From positions 40,120,695-40,184,694 of the forward strand of contig CM049316.1 of the NCBI GenBank assembly GCA_026874595.1: 64,000 nt of DNA. Direction: 5' to 3'. Under the pieces are notes generated by a model that saw only the letters and a list, made by a program, of their open reading frames with translations, was not told the origin of the DNA and made no database searches. This DNA comes from Sipunculus nudus. Taxonomy: Eukaryota > Annelida > Sipuncula > Golfingiida > Sipunculidae. The position numbers and the translations under genes are program-made. Below, in pieces: positions 34,555-46,979 of this stretch. The first letter of the stretch is position 1. Each line of letters opens with the position of its first letter.

Positions 34555-37279
34555 CTTTGTCTGTGTGAGACATTTTAAATATATACCAATTAAGTATGAG
34601 GTTTGAAAAAAATCAAGTATATGTTAATTCTAACCATTTTAGATCTAAAATTTTTCATAGTAAACTCAGAAATGGAACCAAAGTCTTTATGTCTAATTAG
34701 TGATATATTTTAATTCCAATATATAAATATTTTTCTCTCAATATCAGGAAGAGGGTTGATTAACCATCCCCCTTGCTTAAAAGAGGGGGGATATATACCC
34801 CTAAGCCCCCTTTTATTGACGCCCCGGACTATTTGGATAATGCTCCATAAATTATTCCCTATAAGCCTTATTAAATACATGACATGTCGGGGCAGTTTAA
34901 AAAAGCTGACGTGTTTGCTTGATAGAAACATGTTCCAAGTACAGTATTGTACGTGTTGTTTTTTCAGGTGAACGCCACTGCATGAAACAAATAAATCCCA
35001 CTGATCCATTTATAACAAATCCAATCAATTGCTCCAAACCTGAAACCGCGTAGCTGTAAACGGTCATATAATCGTTCTCAATGGTACGGGACATGAGAGA
35101 AGGCACGTGCACAGAATTTTATGTATCTGCCTCTGTATCTGTGTGGTAACTCCTATATTTCTATCGTTGTTAAAGGCACCTGTTCACATAAAAGGTATAT
35201 AAAATATTGTTGAAATGAAATAGCGTGTATTCTCCTTAAAATATAACGGCACATATTTCTCTCTAAACACTTTGCTTACTCCAGTACACAAGTGGTCAAC
35301 AGTTTGTACATGGCACGATAAGTAGCACGTAACAAACAGCGCGTACGCCACCTTGTGGCCGTACTGCGCAACTTTCCAATTCAAGATATACGTCGATCCC
35401 ACTTTGTGTCATATTGGTTAATAGAAAATCCCGTTTATTGTCACATAAATATTAAATCCCAAACCATTTTCTATATAAACATTGGTAAATCAGACCGTTT
35501 TATATCATGGAATATTGTCATAATCCCGTTTATTGTCATGCTTGGAACCCTTGGCAGTGATACCATTCGCAGTTAATATCACATCAAACGCCGACACGGC
35601 GATCAAGGAGGCCATTGGCCTGTCAGGCGTATCATACGATCGCATCTCCCACCTGTGTGCAGCAGGCAAGTGCAGAGATGCATGCAGGTCATTCCCTGTC
35701 ACTTAGCTAATTAACGTCTTAAGATACCAGATCATTGCGTTTCTTCGTACGTTAACAATAAGGGCGATGCTTGCGATCACATTTCAAACATATTGAACTC
35801 CTGGCCTTTGAAAGGCCGCGTTTTACACCTCAGTGACGTTTCGCCGAGATAATATGAAGCACGCGCTCTAAATGTTGCGTACGACTGGAAATCCCCTTTC
35901 AGGGTCAACGAAAAGCTGGCACTGGAGGATTTACATGGTCCAAAACCTTATTCGCGGCGAAAATTAACAAAGTTGACAATGGCATGACAATACCAGCTCC
36001 CCGAACAGTCTTATCATATTTTCAGACGTTATCCTCATGACCCAGACGCCCTACGTCTCTTTCTGTTGGCAAGTCAGATTTTTGTCAGTCATTGCGGCAT
36101 GCGGCACAAAACTTACAGGAAATAAAATGTCAGGTGCGCATAAATGTAATTTGATATGCCGTTGTGCAATAAAACTATTCATAAACGTGTCTGTTTCCTT
36201 TTAATTAACGATTTATTTAATATCATTTGATACACAACGCTTCTTCTATGACTCAAAAGGACATCGATGTTGAAGCCCGCATAATGTCACATCCCGGTTA
36301 TTATCATAATTTATGCATGCACCACCGACATGACAATAAGTGGGCTTGACTGTATTCCGTGTTTGTTCTTTCATGTTTCTTCTCCTTGTTTGGGAATTGT
36401 TGCCCATGCGCAAGATCGAATCTGTGTTCTCGCAGTCTTGTTATGGTAAATAACAGATGGACTGTGTTTACTCGTACAAAAACTACGTATAAAACAGGTG
36501 AACAGGAGATATTAAGTTCATGTGTCAGGGTGGTTTTGCTGGGAGACAATTGTTTTATATCCATAATGAGCTAATAACGTGAGATAATACTCATATTATT
36601 TCAAATGAATAGAAACCTTTAAAATCAGGAAATTGTTCTCCCTGTCATATCACGTTTGATCTATTCTCAGTGAAGCTATAACATGCGAAACTCGTTTTCG
36701 GCGTGGGTATGAGAGTGGAATGTAATGGCTAATCCATGCATGGTTTGTGGTTTTTCTCCAGCGTCATATCGTCCCTCGGGCATTACGACCAGATAACTGG
36801 CGCCAGAGTGTCTTTACATCTAAGTCTGAGGATCGCATATAAGGCCTTACGAAGATGCAACTATTTCGTCATTTCTGACAACGCTTCATGGCCTACAGGT
36901 ACTTTGTCAATTATCATAAACCAGACCAATCATTGGCTTTTTTGTGTACTTTTTAATTACAACAAACATGATCGAGAACAAAGCACATTGGTAAATCCCT
37001 CGGCATGTTTGTTTAATTTATGACCACATGAACAAAAGCATGGCTCGCACGGGTTACAGGATGCAGGCAGCTTGAAGGCGATACAAGAAATGACCCGTGT
37101 CCATGCATGGAGACGGTGTTTCAGTTTGGGTTGTAACTCACACGTTTACTATTGTGTTAATTTATCATTCTTAGCATAATATTGAGATTATGGGCCGTTT
37201 ACCGCAATATCAATGCAACCTGATGCAAGACCACTGCGATACATTTCTCGATATTACTTGTATCAGGACTCGTGTAGGC

Positions 37280-37470
37280 TTACCAGCCCAATTATCCGAT
37301 TGCCTACTGAGTCGGGTTATGACGGATTGTTTTTTCTCCGGGTCCGTCTAGTTCCTCCACCTCTGGAGAATACCGAACGCTGCCATCTGTGCCATGGAGA
37401 GTATTATTATAACCAGTTACATTATTAGTATTACTTACTAGTTTTATAATCATTATGAATAAATAATGTT
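37280..37470 (+). mobile_element. Partial tRNA-SINE, family 2
   Basis: Matches the 3' half of the SINE at 16438: GGATTGTTTTTTCTCCGGGT, TTCCTCCACC, CCATGGAGAGT, TTAGTTTTATAA-like tail. The tRNA head is degenerate. Confidence 0.5.
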
Positions 37471-38207
37471 TAAATTTAATTTATTATTTATTTGTTTAAA
37501 TTTACTTTTCTTCAAGAAAATTTACTTCACTTTTCCCGTCCGGGATTCTATTTGGAGGCTAGTTGGATCCATTGCCATAAATATTACAAACCAATGAAGT
37601 GTCCGCATTATGACCCAATGCTTTCTTTTTATATGTGAGTGTCATCAGCAGATTAAGGCTGTGCCCATGGCACTGAAGCGCATATGACCTTTCATGCCCG
37701 CGCAAAACACACTGGGACGTTTGGCCCCATTCCGACTAAGTTTGTATTTTATGGGTCTGTGTAAATATCAAACCCATGATCGTCAATCAGTTGACTCGAT
37801 TCGTTTTTTTTTTCTCGTGTCTGGCTTTCGTTTTGTTGTTTGTCTAATTCCACATTGTTTTGTGACCCGAATGGATGCAGGCTTCCCTTGCACAATAAGA
37901 GAGACTGTGTAGGTATCGCCTGCTGTGATCATTAAAGTGAAAGAGGCATTAATTAACATTCGACAGCGCTGTATTTTCCGTCTAAGTGTAATTACATTTA
38001 TAACGGATATTAAAACGTTTTTTTACGTTCTTAGTTCTTCTCCTTATTTGCGACGTTTGGGGCATGCGCAAGATCACACGTTGAAGTGGCGTCAATTTAT
38101 CTTCCAGAATGGGGGGAGGGGGGATGACTCGCAGAAACACACACACACATATATATATATAATATATGCAATTAATGATGACTTTGTACAACTGTATATA
38201 TATATAT

Positions 38208-38247
38208 ATATTATTATTATTATTATTATCATTATTATTATTATTTA
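38208..38247. repeat. (ATT)n microsatellite
   Basis: About 13 ATT units with one TATC interruption. Confidence 0.9.
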
Positions 38248-38727
38248 GGCATGCGGTGCATCTAAGTCACTGCTGCGATGTCGGTTTTTATCATTACTTT
38301 TTCGCACGGTTGGGTGCCCTTGGTCCAAGACGACAGGTGAATAAAATTTCGGAGCGTTTATTCAGGTAGATTTTTTGTTTTAAGCTAATGTTCTCTGAAT
38401 AGTGGGAGATGATTACATTGACCAATCCCCCTTGACAAAAAGTGTGGGGGTATCACCCCCCACGCCACCCCTATCAATCCCCCCCCCCATATTGACGCCC
38501 GCGACACGTGGACTGTGTTTACTAACACATAGAATCATAATAAAGCATGGAACAGTAGAACTGGATATCTCCTGAAGTAAGTAATAGGTTTAAATCAACT
38601 TTTGTATTCAGCCAAAATGGACAAAAAGCATGAGAAAATACACAAGTAATTTTGCGGCTGGCTGCTTTTTCTTCATTATACTTCTGCATGGTTGAGTTAT
38701 GTATAAATTTACTAGCACTCTGCTAGT

Positions 38728-39115
38728 CAGGCTTCTGTGGTAAAGTGGAAGAGCACGGGACTCAAAGCCGGGATATCGATAGTTCGTATCTCATCCGTGG
38801 CCGTGAGATTTTCCACGGTCGACTACCATCCAGGGTGAGCTCTCTGCAGAAAGGCCCAACGGCAGTGGTTCTTTCACAAACGAGTGCGCCTTCCGGGGGT
38901 TCGTCGGCGGTAAGATCTGGCTTTGGAGAGGATTTCACACACAGCCCCGCAGGTGCAGAGGTCACTGGGCCTGGTTCACATCAGGATATAACATGAGAGG
39001 AAACGTGTGATACTGTGCTGTCACGTAGTCTGAAACCGGATTAGAATTCTGCAGATGTAAATATAATAAATTAAGCTAGCATAAAAAATGGAGGGGGTTA
39101 CTTAAAAAATATTGA
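38728..39115 (+). mobile_element. tRNA-derived SINE, family 1, copy 1
   Basis: The head GGTAAAGTGGAAGAGCACGG and GACTCAAAGCCGG is followed by a B-box-like GTTCGTATCTC. It then shares with the copy at 43050, in order, GTGAGATTTTYCACGGTCG, CCAGGGTGAG, CGAGTGCG, GGGGGTTC, CCCGCAGGTGCAG, GGGCCTGGTTCACA and CTGCAGATG. Length is about 390 bp. Confidence 0.8.
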
Positions 39116-39924
39116 TTTAAAAAAGCTACTAGCATTCTCTGTTCTGTGATACTGATTGTGTAATATTACAGGTTAAGACATAGTTGTATTGTAAACTTGG
39201 ACTGAAAAAAAGGCAACTTTAGTAATTCTTCTTAAGATGTGACACATAAGAAAGTACTGATTAGGCAGGATTGAACAGGAAAAAAAATAAAGAGATACTT
39301 TGAAATAGGCCTTTGTTAGACGCTGGTTTATTTAGTCCTACCTTCAACTGAATCAACTGAAAGTACGATCAACAGAGAGCACGTGATATTCCTATATTTG
39401 TATCACAAAAGCTTTTTGGTTTGACTTTGTTTCAGGGTGACCCAGTTTCATGACGCATTTGTTTCACAATGTACCCACATGAACTTTGCAGCGAAGTATA
39501 TATGCTCACCCAATAAAACCCACCGTTACAAATCGAAAGGAATAATGTTGGTTTTTGTGTTCTTGCTAATTAGTACACGTGCTCTTTACCTAAACGCTGA
39601 TGAGGTTTACTCATTACTTTGGCCGTGGGTTTATTTGTCAGTCTAATTATTTATGCTTTTCGGTTTTTCTGAGATCATAAAACTTTTAATTAAGACATAA
39701 TCCTTTTTAAAATCGCTGCGTACTTGGTATTATTGAAATTCTACGGGTATCGTTAGATTGCTTCCTTTAAACTTTAAGGGGCCTACTCAGATATCTGACG
39801 TCTATTAATTGAAGATATTCCCTCGGACCTTTTATAAAAATAATATTCCTGAAAGCGCCGACCCTTCCACACACAGACTGTTCGTCTTGTTTATATCCAT
39901 GAGGATTTATTTTTGTGTTTACTA
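39116..39924. other. Spacer, nothing recognised
   Basis: A+T-rich sequence with no exon or repeat family I can name. Confidence 0.4.
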
Positions 39925-40434
39925 AAGGGGCCTTTACACAGAATAGCGACCTTTCTGTCTTCCGTGTGCGACCACAAAATATACCAGGTCGTCGTAGGAG
40001 GCTCAAAGAAGGCAGAATGGTTGCCTAGGTCGTTCAAAGGTGGTACACAGGAGTTTCAGGCATCGCCATGGACGCCATGGTCGCCGTGAGTTTTTGAACA
40101 TGTTCAAAACAATCGCACAAAGGTCGCCGAGGTAGTGGGTTGCTCAAAGGTGGCTCAAAGGAGGCAGAAGGGAGGCACAAACATTGCCGTAGTTGTAGAA
40201 TGGAGGCACAGTGGTCGCTCTGGTGGCACAGGGGAAGCAGAGGGAAGGCAGGCAAGAAAATGCCCTAATGCTGCATTTTGGGAGGTTCGAGGGAGGCACA
40301 AGTATCGCTGAAACGGTTATAGAGCAATTACACAGAAACAGGATTTTCTGGGGTAAGGCGACCATTGAGCGTTCTGGTCATTTTTTGGTTGCTCAAAGGT
40401 GGCACAAAGATGGCAGCCCTGTGTAAAGGGGCCT
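39925..40434. mobile_element. Non-autonomous element with AGGGGCC...TTTACACAG ends
   Basis: The left end AAGGGGCCTTTACACAG and the reverse complement of the right end, AAGGCCCCTTTACACAG, form a 17-bp TIR with two mismatches. The interior repeats GGCACAAAGGTGGC / GCTCAAAGGTGGC motifs about ten times, in one orientation on the plus strand (GCTCAAAGG..GGCAGAA..). No transposase. No clear target duplication. Confidence 0.6.
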
Positions 40435-40801
40435 TAACAGCTTGTAGATAACAAGCTCCTACATACGTCACAGAGGCGTTGTACAGTTCCTAACAGAAAT
40501 TACGTAGAGTTCAGTAATATGCACGTTGCCATTAATTCTGGATAAAAAATAAGTGAATAGATGGCTTTTATTTGCAATGCTGGCGCCAGATTTGGACGAC
40601 ATTGCACAAAATTGATATCACGATCAAGCGCTGAATACTGGAGATAATCGAAATATTAATTACAATATGGTTTTGACCCAGGAAATGATTATCCTTATAT
40701 GGCAGTAAGAAAAGAATCAAAGCACGAATTGTTTTTATTCCCTATATAAACCACAGCAACCGTATTGATTTCATCTTAGCAATTTTTTTTTACTGTGTAG
40801 G

Positions 40802-41222
40802 GGGCGCCGTTAATCCGAACATCTTGCTGGACACTTATTTTTTGTTCAGATATATGAACGTTCGGAAAACGGTCGTATGTGAAAAACCCATCAAGGTGTA
40901 AGTGTTATCAACCTGGTCAGAAATGCCAATGGGCAGAGTTGATAGCAAGGGATGATAATGGAATAACCTTTATGGTAAATACCAGTTTATACAGACGGGT
41001 CGCTGAGTGCTTTTCCAACTCCAGCTCCGCGTGCATGAATGTATCGTGTGGTCAGGACCGGGAATAAGTCCAACAATATTTTTCCCAATCAGTAACCATT
41101 AATTCAAGATTGACAACCATATTCGTGTGACAATTTTGGATTAACGGTTAGATTTTTTGTTCTTAGTTTCCAATTACAAATTAACGGATTTTCGGATTAT
41201 CGGTGTTCAGAGAAACGGCGTC
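40802..41222. mobile_element. MITE with CGCCGTT...AATCCGAA termini
   Basis: The left end GCGCCGTTAATCCGAACATC and the right end, reverse-complemented, GACGCCGTTTCTCTGAACAC, give an imperfect inverted repeat. TTCGGATTATCGG motifs lie inside the right end. Length is about 420 bp. Non-coding; the open frame at 40879-41067 is incidental. Confidence 0.55.
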
Positions 41223-42252
41223 CTACCTAATCTACTTTTTGAAAGCGGCCTTAGGTAACAAAACCCGAGATAAACTACAGTGAAAATCTGAAAATAATAT
41301 TACCACAATAGTGGTATTTCGAAATCGTGAAATGTTACAATCTGCTCCTGATAAAATATACTATGTCCCAACAACTCTAATTGGCTGCATTCAAAACAAT
41401 AGTTAATAGGAGCTTAAGTATAAAAACAACCTTCATAAATGTTAAAATGTGGGATTTAAAGACACGAACTCACCTTTTGGGTTCTTTACCTTGTGACCAA
41501 GAACCGCTATGGCACCCTCCTTGTCAAGTTTCAAACTTTCCACACCACAAACGAGTCTGTTACATCACACTGGATGTAATTGTCTATGAGTAAAACGTCT
41601 CGGAGAACAAGTCTCTTATAGAAAGGATTAAAGCGAGTGGCTATCTTTGCAAAAACATAATGTATGCGCTATTTATAGCTCCGACTGCATGTATGATAAT
41701 TAGAGGACGCTGATGGAATGAACAAAACGAGCTCCGTGAAAACCTTGTTATGGCGATTGCCTGGTTGGAGACACGTGTAAAATGTCAGAGATATATCCCT
41801 GTATGGCATGATAAATTTCTGTTGTACTTGTCCCATATTAGACCCGCGCCACTATCAGATGGAAACAAAACTGGGTTGCGTGTTCGAATTGAGACACTCC
41901 CTATGCCATTTCTCGGTTTCCGCATTAAGGTATAATTGTTATTGTGTTCGGTAAGCGGACACTGTAAATAATATATGAAGATACCTATGTTTTAGTTGGG
42001 TCAAAAAGCTTTCGCTTTATTCGAATGCGCAATAAAGTGTTTTTACCATATAACGGATAGCAATAAGAACCACTTGTATATGGTAAGTGCAAGGTGGAAA
42101 GCTTTTACTAAGTCAGCAATATTTTTATTTTATTAATGAAATCTGTCAAATCATATCTGGGATCGAAGTACTTTAGTATATCAGCATATTAGGAGCACTC
42201 ACTTTGTCGTAATATTACCCAGGCCAAGGGTCCCGACAGATGGACGGAACTT
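41223..42252. other. Spacer, nothing firm
   Basis: A phrase like AGGATTAAAGCGAGTGGCTA near 41626 has look-alikes near 30591 and 33759 (GGATTCAAGCGNCTGTGC), suggesting another weak dispersed family. No exon is recognised. Confidence 0.4.
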
Positions 42253-42411
42253 CAGTGGAACCCCGCCTTGTAACCATTCCTACAATTACGACCACCTTTC
42301 TTGGTCCAGAATATACGATCCAGGTAAATTTTAGTTTAAAAAATACGACCACATCCACATTACGACCACTTTAGTCAGTCCCCCAGGTGGTCTAATTGTT
42401 GGGCTCCACTG
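42253..42411. mobile_element. Short mariner/pogo-like MITE
   Basis: The left end CAGTGGAACCC and the reverse complement of the right end, CAGTGGAGCCC, form an 11-bp TIR with one mismatch over 159 bp. Internal TACGACCAC repeats match those in the partial copy at 12095. Confidence 0.65.
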
Positions 42412-43049
42412 TACTCAAAAAGAGTTCTTGATCATAAATGATTATTATGAAGAAAATATTGTCCAGAGGACTTTATCCCAGCCAAGCTGGAATGTGGGAA
42501 ATTTTTACTTCAGCTAGTGACGATGGACTGGAGTCTGGACTTGGACTAGAGTCCGGATTCGGAGTTCACCTTTTCAACGACTTGGATTCCGACTTTTACT
42601 GGACGGTCCCGGACTCGGGAACTCGGGAAACGAGGATGAGACCGGATTAGAAAAAGATATTCCGTCATGGCCTAATTGACAAATTTTATATAAAAAGAAT
42701 CAACACACTGACAATAACAGACATATTTAGGAGAATATTAAAAGATAGAATAGTTAGAGAGTTACAGAGTGTTAGCCTATGTGTTTAACTATACAAAACC
42801 GATTAAGACAATTATAGTCATGACTGATTTCTAAATAATCACAAAATTAACAAACACATATGTGGAATTAATGTTCCTCGCTTCCGCTTCTTGTCAACTG
42901 CTTGACTCATAAATATGTTTTAGTTTTTATTGTCCCGAGAAGATGTCGCCGCATTTCAGAATTTTTGTTTTTGAGCTTCTGTTCATAAATTTTCAGACAG
43001 ACACTCAAAAACCAATCCCAACAAAGGTATGCATGAGAGCTTCTGTGGC

Positions 43050-43455
43050 TTCTGTGTCTCAGGGGTAGAGCGCATGACTCAAAGCCGGAAGATCGTGGGT
43101 TCGAATCTCAGCCGAGGCGGTGAGATTTTTCACGGTCGGCCCCCACCCAGGGTGAGTGCTCTGAAGGCTGTGCCCTAAAGCCGTGTATCACCCACATTCG
43201 AGTGCGTCTTTGGGGGGTTCCTCGGTGTTATGACCCAGTAATGGGGATGATTACACACCCAGGACCCGCAGGTGCAGTAGGCAGCGGGCCTGGTTCACAC
43301 CAGGATACAAAAATTTTAAAAATGATAGGAAGCGAGTGCTTCCGCCCTGTCAAGTAGTCCCAAACCGAAATGGAATCCCTGCAGATGTGCATACTTAGGT
43401 TAAGAATTGGATAAGTCAGAATTAAAAAATGTAGGCGGTTACCTCCACAAACAAA
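43050..43455 (+). mobile_element. tRNA-derived SINE, family 1, copy 2
   Basis: The tRNA-like head has TCAGGGGTAGAGCGC, ACTCAAAGCCGG and a near-perfect B box GGTTCGAATCTC. The body matches the copy at 38728 throughout (GTGAGATTTTTCACGGTCGG, CCGCAGGTGCAG, GGGCCTGGTTCACACCAGG). It is the better-preserved copy and may be transcribed by RNA polymerase III, by family analogy. Confidence 0.85.
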
Positions 43456-43541
43456 TAAAAAAATTATGTTTGAGAGCAATCACTGACTAAAATTTGAAAG
43501 AAATAGGATAATATTAAGGATCGCACGGAAACGAAAACCTG

Positions 43542-43572
43542 ACGGACGGACGGACAGACAGACAGACAGACG
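43542..43572. repeat. (GACG/GACA)n tract
   Basis: Short tetranucleotide run GACGGACGGACGGACAGACA and following units. Confidence 0.9.
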
Positions 43573-44002
43573 GCTAGACAAACCCAAATCAATGTCCCCC
43601 GCTTTCTCGGAAAGGGGGACAAAAAGATGTGTGTTTACTTTTAATAACAGTAAAATATGTTTGTTTATATAGCAAAAATTAAGCTCGGACTCCCACTTGG
43701 ACTCTATTACAAAGAACCAGTTTGACTTGGACTCGATCCTCAAGGACTCAAGAGTTCGACCCGACTGGCTTGGACTCGTATACATGCACTCGGATCCGGG
43801 TAGTGTAGACTCGACTACATCACTGACTGTAGATGGAATCTGGAATTGTTGTAGAATCTCATATCTTCATGTCACAGTGGAGACCTTTGTAAATAGGGGA
43901 TGTGATGAGACCGAAGCTGATATAGGTGTAGTATGTGGTTTATCTTACATTTCAATGAGGTATATGGTGTACATAGGGCCAAAGGTTACAAAGTTATAAA
44001 GT

Positions 44003-44039
<37 letters not shown>

Positions 44040-44732
44040 AACATATATTTAGCAATTCTACCAAGGATGACCAAAATGTAATGAGGTAAAGTACGATATA
44101 ACTGTTGATGAAAAGGGGATGCGAGTATTTGTTTAATATAACATCACACATTAATTATTAATGGACGGACGGCTGGATGGCAGACGCACAGAGCTAAATA
44201 CTATAACACTCCCCCCCCCCCCCTTGGTAGTTGAACCTTTTGGCTAAGCATACCACATGCATGGTACTATTAAGAGCTACAGTATATGTGAATTGTTAGG
44301 AGAAAGGCTTTTTCTGTGTCAGCAATATTTTATGATGTGACTGATATCTATCACAACAGTTCTCGGATATTAGTATAACAGTATATTCGAATATTAAAAG
44401 CTTTCTAGTGAAAGGAATGTGGTAAATTAGAATTTGTATATTCAAAAGTCACCTTGAACTCAATTATAGCCACTACACGTATTACAAAAACTCGAAATTA
44501 TAGTGAAATAGCTCTGGCAGATATATGATGGTATGGTACGTCATGCCTAAGTTTATGCCTGATATGTTTATTCGAAGCTGGCCCTAGTAACGGTTTACAT
44601 ATATTGCGTTGCATATGAAACGTTGATATCAAACTTAATAAAATGATAACAGAATTCTAAAATGAACCGAGCTTGATCAAAACATAATTATGTGGGGTTC
44701 AAACAGAAATCTGTCCCAGAGCTTTTTTTAGA

Positions 44733-44829
44733 TGAGGCGTCGAGATGACGTTGGGATGTTATCGAGGTGATATCGGGATGACGTCGGATGATGTCGAGCT
44801 AACGTCAGGGCGACGTTGAGCTGACGTCG
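44733..44829. repeat. Short GATGACGTCG-type minisatellite
   Basis: Tandem imperfect 12-18-bp units: GTCGAGATGACGTTGGGATG, GATATCGGGATGACGTCGGA, GAGCTAACGTCAGGGCGACG. TGACGTCR, a CRE-like core, occurs several times. Confidence 0.8.
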
Positions 44830-45864
44830 TTTTTTTTTAATTCTTCCTGCATCCCTTGAATAGAGTCAGCGGCGTAATTATAGGGGGATGGGGGTATATT
44901 TCCCCCACCACATTTAAGCAAAGCCGCGAATCCCCCACCCCCCATCCTTGTAGGTAAACGCCACTGCAAAGACTGGATAATTTACACTTTGATACGAAAC
45001 ACAGGCAAGGGCCATGTTTTCTGAGACAATCTGAGGGATACAATGAGACCCCCACCCCCTATGAACCACCCTCAAAATCTCTTCCGGCCTGGCCTTCTCC
45101 TTAGGACAAACCATCCATAAAGCCATTCATATCTACCTCCAGGCCAAACATCGGCCGGGAAAACCGGTTGCATCAGTAGATGTGAGGATGCTGCCGGCTG
45201 GATTCTTTAACAAATCCGGCAGGAAAATGCAACCAGAAAGTTCGGCAGATGTGATGACGGAGCCAAAAAAAAATCGGTTGTTTTACAACCTATCTTTCCT
45301 TCTTTTAATCATTCCTGCTATGACGTCAATAACAGTCCTGGAGATGATATCTGCAGGGACCAAAATATTTCGGAAATATGGTGATCTGCACGGAAAAACG
45401 GTCGCCGGTCGGCGAGATGTGTAGAATTTCTATGGCCGACAAGAACAAATCGTTGGGCCGGCTTTTAAGAGAATTATTCACTCTTTCCACTATTTCCTAA
45501 AATTATGCAGCATATGTATTAATTATTTATGAATATTGTATTATTTTATATATATGATAGTTATTTTGTTCGATTTGAACAGTGTTTTTCAATCTCTTCA
45601 TTTTTTTCATTCATTCAACAATGTTCTATAATACAGGCTACTACGCCATACCCTTCATTTTCTCAGTATAAGCAAGAAGGTTCAGTGGTACCTTAATTAA
45701 TGGCATGAGCCCCCCCCCCCCCCCCCACAACAATGTCCATGCACACACAAGACGGGAGATCCAGTGGGAAGAGGGGCGGGGGGTTTTACGATACCAACTC
45801 GGTTAAACGAGCGTGTCACATCATATGACCAATGCTTAGTGACAATTATCAATGATAATTTTGA

Positions 45865-45867
<3 letters not shown>

Positions 45868-45925
<58 letters not shown>
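45868..45925. repeat. (AT)n microsatellite
   Basis: An AT run of about 56 bases. Confidence 0.95.
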
Positions 45926-45927
<2 letters not shown>

Positions 45928-46149
45928 TAACCCAGGTCGCAGTTCCGAGCTAAACAAAATGAGCGTGTTCAACACAGCCTCCAAGAACACAGGTGGAATC
46001 GTACATCTGAGACTGTTGGCACATTGAAAAAAAAAAACCTGACAAGAAAAAGGATCAAACAGTCTAAACTAGAAATATGCATCCCAAAGGAATCATACCT
46101 TCGGCCTGGAGTTTCAAAAACGCTCTGCAAACACACTGGACACCGTCAT

Positions 46150-46470
46150 TCAGAGGTGCTGGGCGATCGACCGTGATCTGAACAGGTGGCCGGCCGCAAT
46201 GCGCTGCGCATTAGGCCAGACCTTCCGTGCTTTCACTTTATTTAATATATTCCAAGGTTCTGTTGTGCTTAAGTGAGCATCCATTTGTGAATATACCTCG
46301 ATGACTCTCCAGAATCCATCTGAGATGCTGCAACAACACCATAATCTAATTGATTCTTCCTTGGTCCATTCCCGAAACGCCATGAAGATATCATGAGATT
46401 CCGTAATGATTGCATGCTTATGTTGTGAACAAACACACACACACGAATGATCGCATACTCTCCTAGCGCA
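46150..46470 (-). repeat. Dispersed repeat, left arm of an inverted pair
   Basis: The minus strand contains GCAATCATTACGGAATCTCA, ATGGCGTTTCGGGAATGG and ACCAAGG, matching the plus strand at 46990-47090 (GCAATCATGAATGGAATATC, CGGCCTTTCGTGAATGGG, CCAAGG). A third copy is at 20450-20600. Confidence 0.5.
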
Positions 46471-46979
46471 GGCAACAAAATCCTGGCGGATAAAGCAGTT
46501 TTTTAGACTGCCACATTACTGGGAATTTTACTGGCAGCCATTGTGATACAGCTAGACACATGTTCTTGCTTTGTCATGGGACCCAACGTTGAATTACAAT
46601 CACATTTGAAGTACCCTAGCATCTCAGTCTTGATCGAGACTAGTTCCTGCTATAATGTTTACTGTTACGTGGCGAGTTATGTAGTCCAAGCCTTCAGGGT
46701 TTCTGCATTGCTAATCATTTTGTCGAGGATAGGAAATATCACAGGATATTCTTGCTCAATAAAATGCCACTAATCTGCAATTTAGACAAAGCATAGATCT
46801 CGTATTTAACTCGTACGGGCAGTTTGAGCTGTAGCCTGCGCCGACAGGGTTGGTTATAGTCCGTTTACCGGTAAGCATCGGGCAGCAGCCTGCAAAGGGA
46901 ACAGTCTACAAGGGTAGTATCGGCTTTTTTTTTTGGAAGGGCAGTGCTTTGCCTCCGCCATGAGGGTTTGCGTTCATTC

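Larger units (their letters stand above)
34553..38729. other. Intergenic stretch, no supported gene
   Basis: Open frames of 60-107 codons on both strands lack family resemblance and overlap each other. A partial family-2 SINE core (CTCCGGGTCCGTCTAGTTCC) lies near 37337-37356, followed by an A+T-rich tail. (ATT)n lies near 38208-38247. Confidence 0.5.
42510..43825. repeat. Dispersed CTTGGACTCGA-rich repeat, copy C (interrupted)
   Basis: Halves at about 42528-42635 and 43684-43815 are dense in CTTGGACTCG/GACTCGAG-type motifs, as in copies A and B. A family-1 SINE (43050-43455) and a GACG/GACA tract lie between them, which suggests insertion into one older element. Confidence 0.45.
43826..46149. 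other. Intergenic stretch with simple repeats
   Basis: Contains (AT)n at about 44007-44036 and 45868-45925 and C runs near 44211 and 45711. An open frame at 45182-45424 (+) sits in a locally G+C-richer block with CCGGTTGCATC/CCGGCAGG stem motifs. It looks like a transposon remnant rather than a gene. Confidence 0.45.

Noticed and set aside
43075-43130. Functional tRNA gene
   Set aside because: A- and B-box-like sequences are present, but no complete cloverleaf forms and the unit continues into a repeated SINE body.
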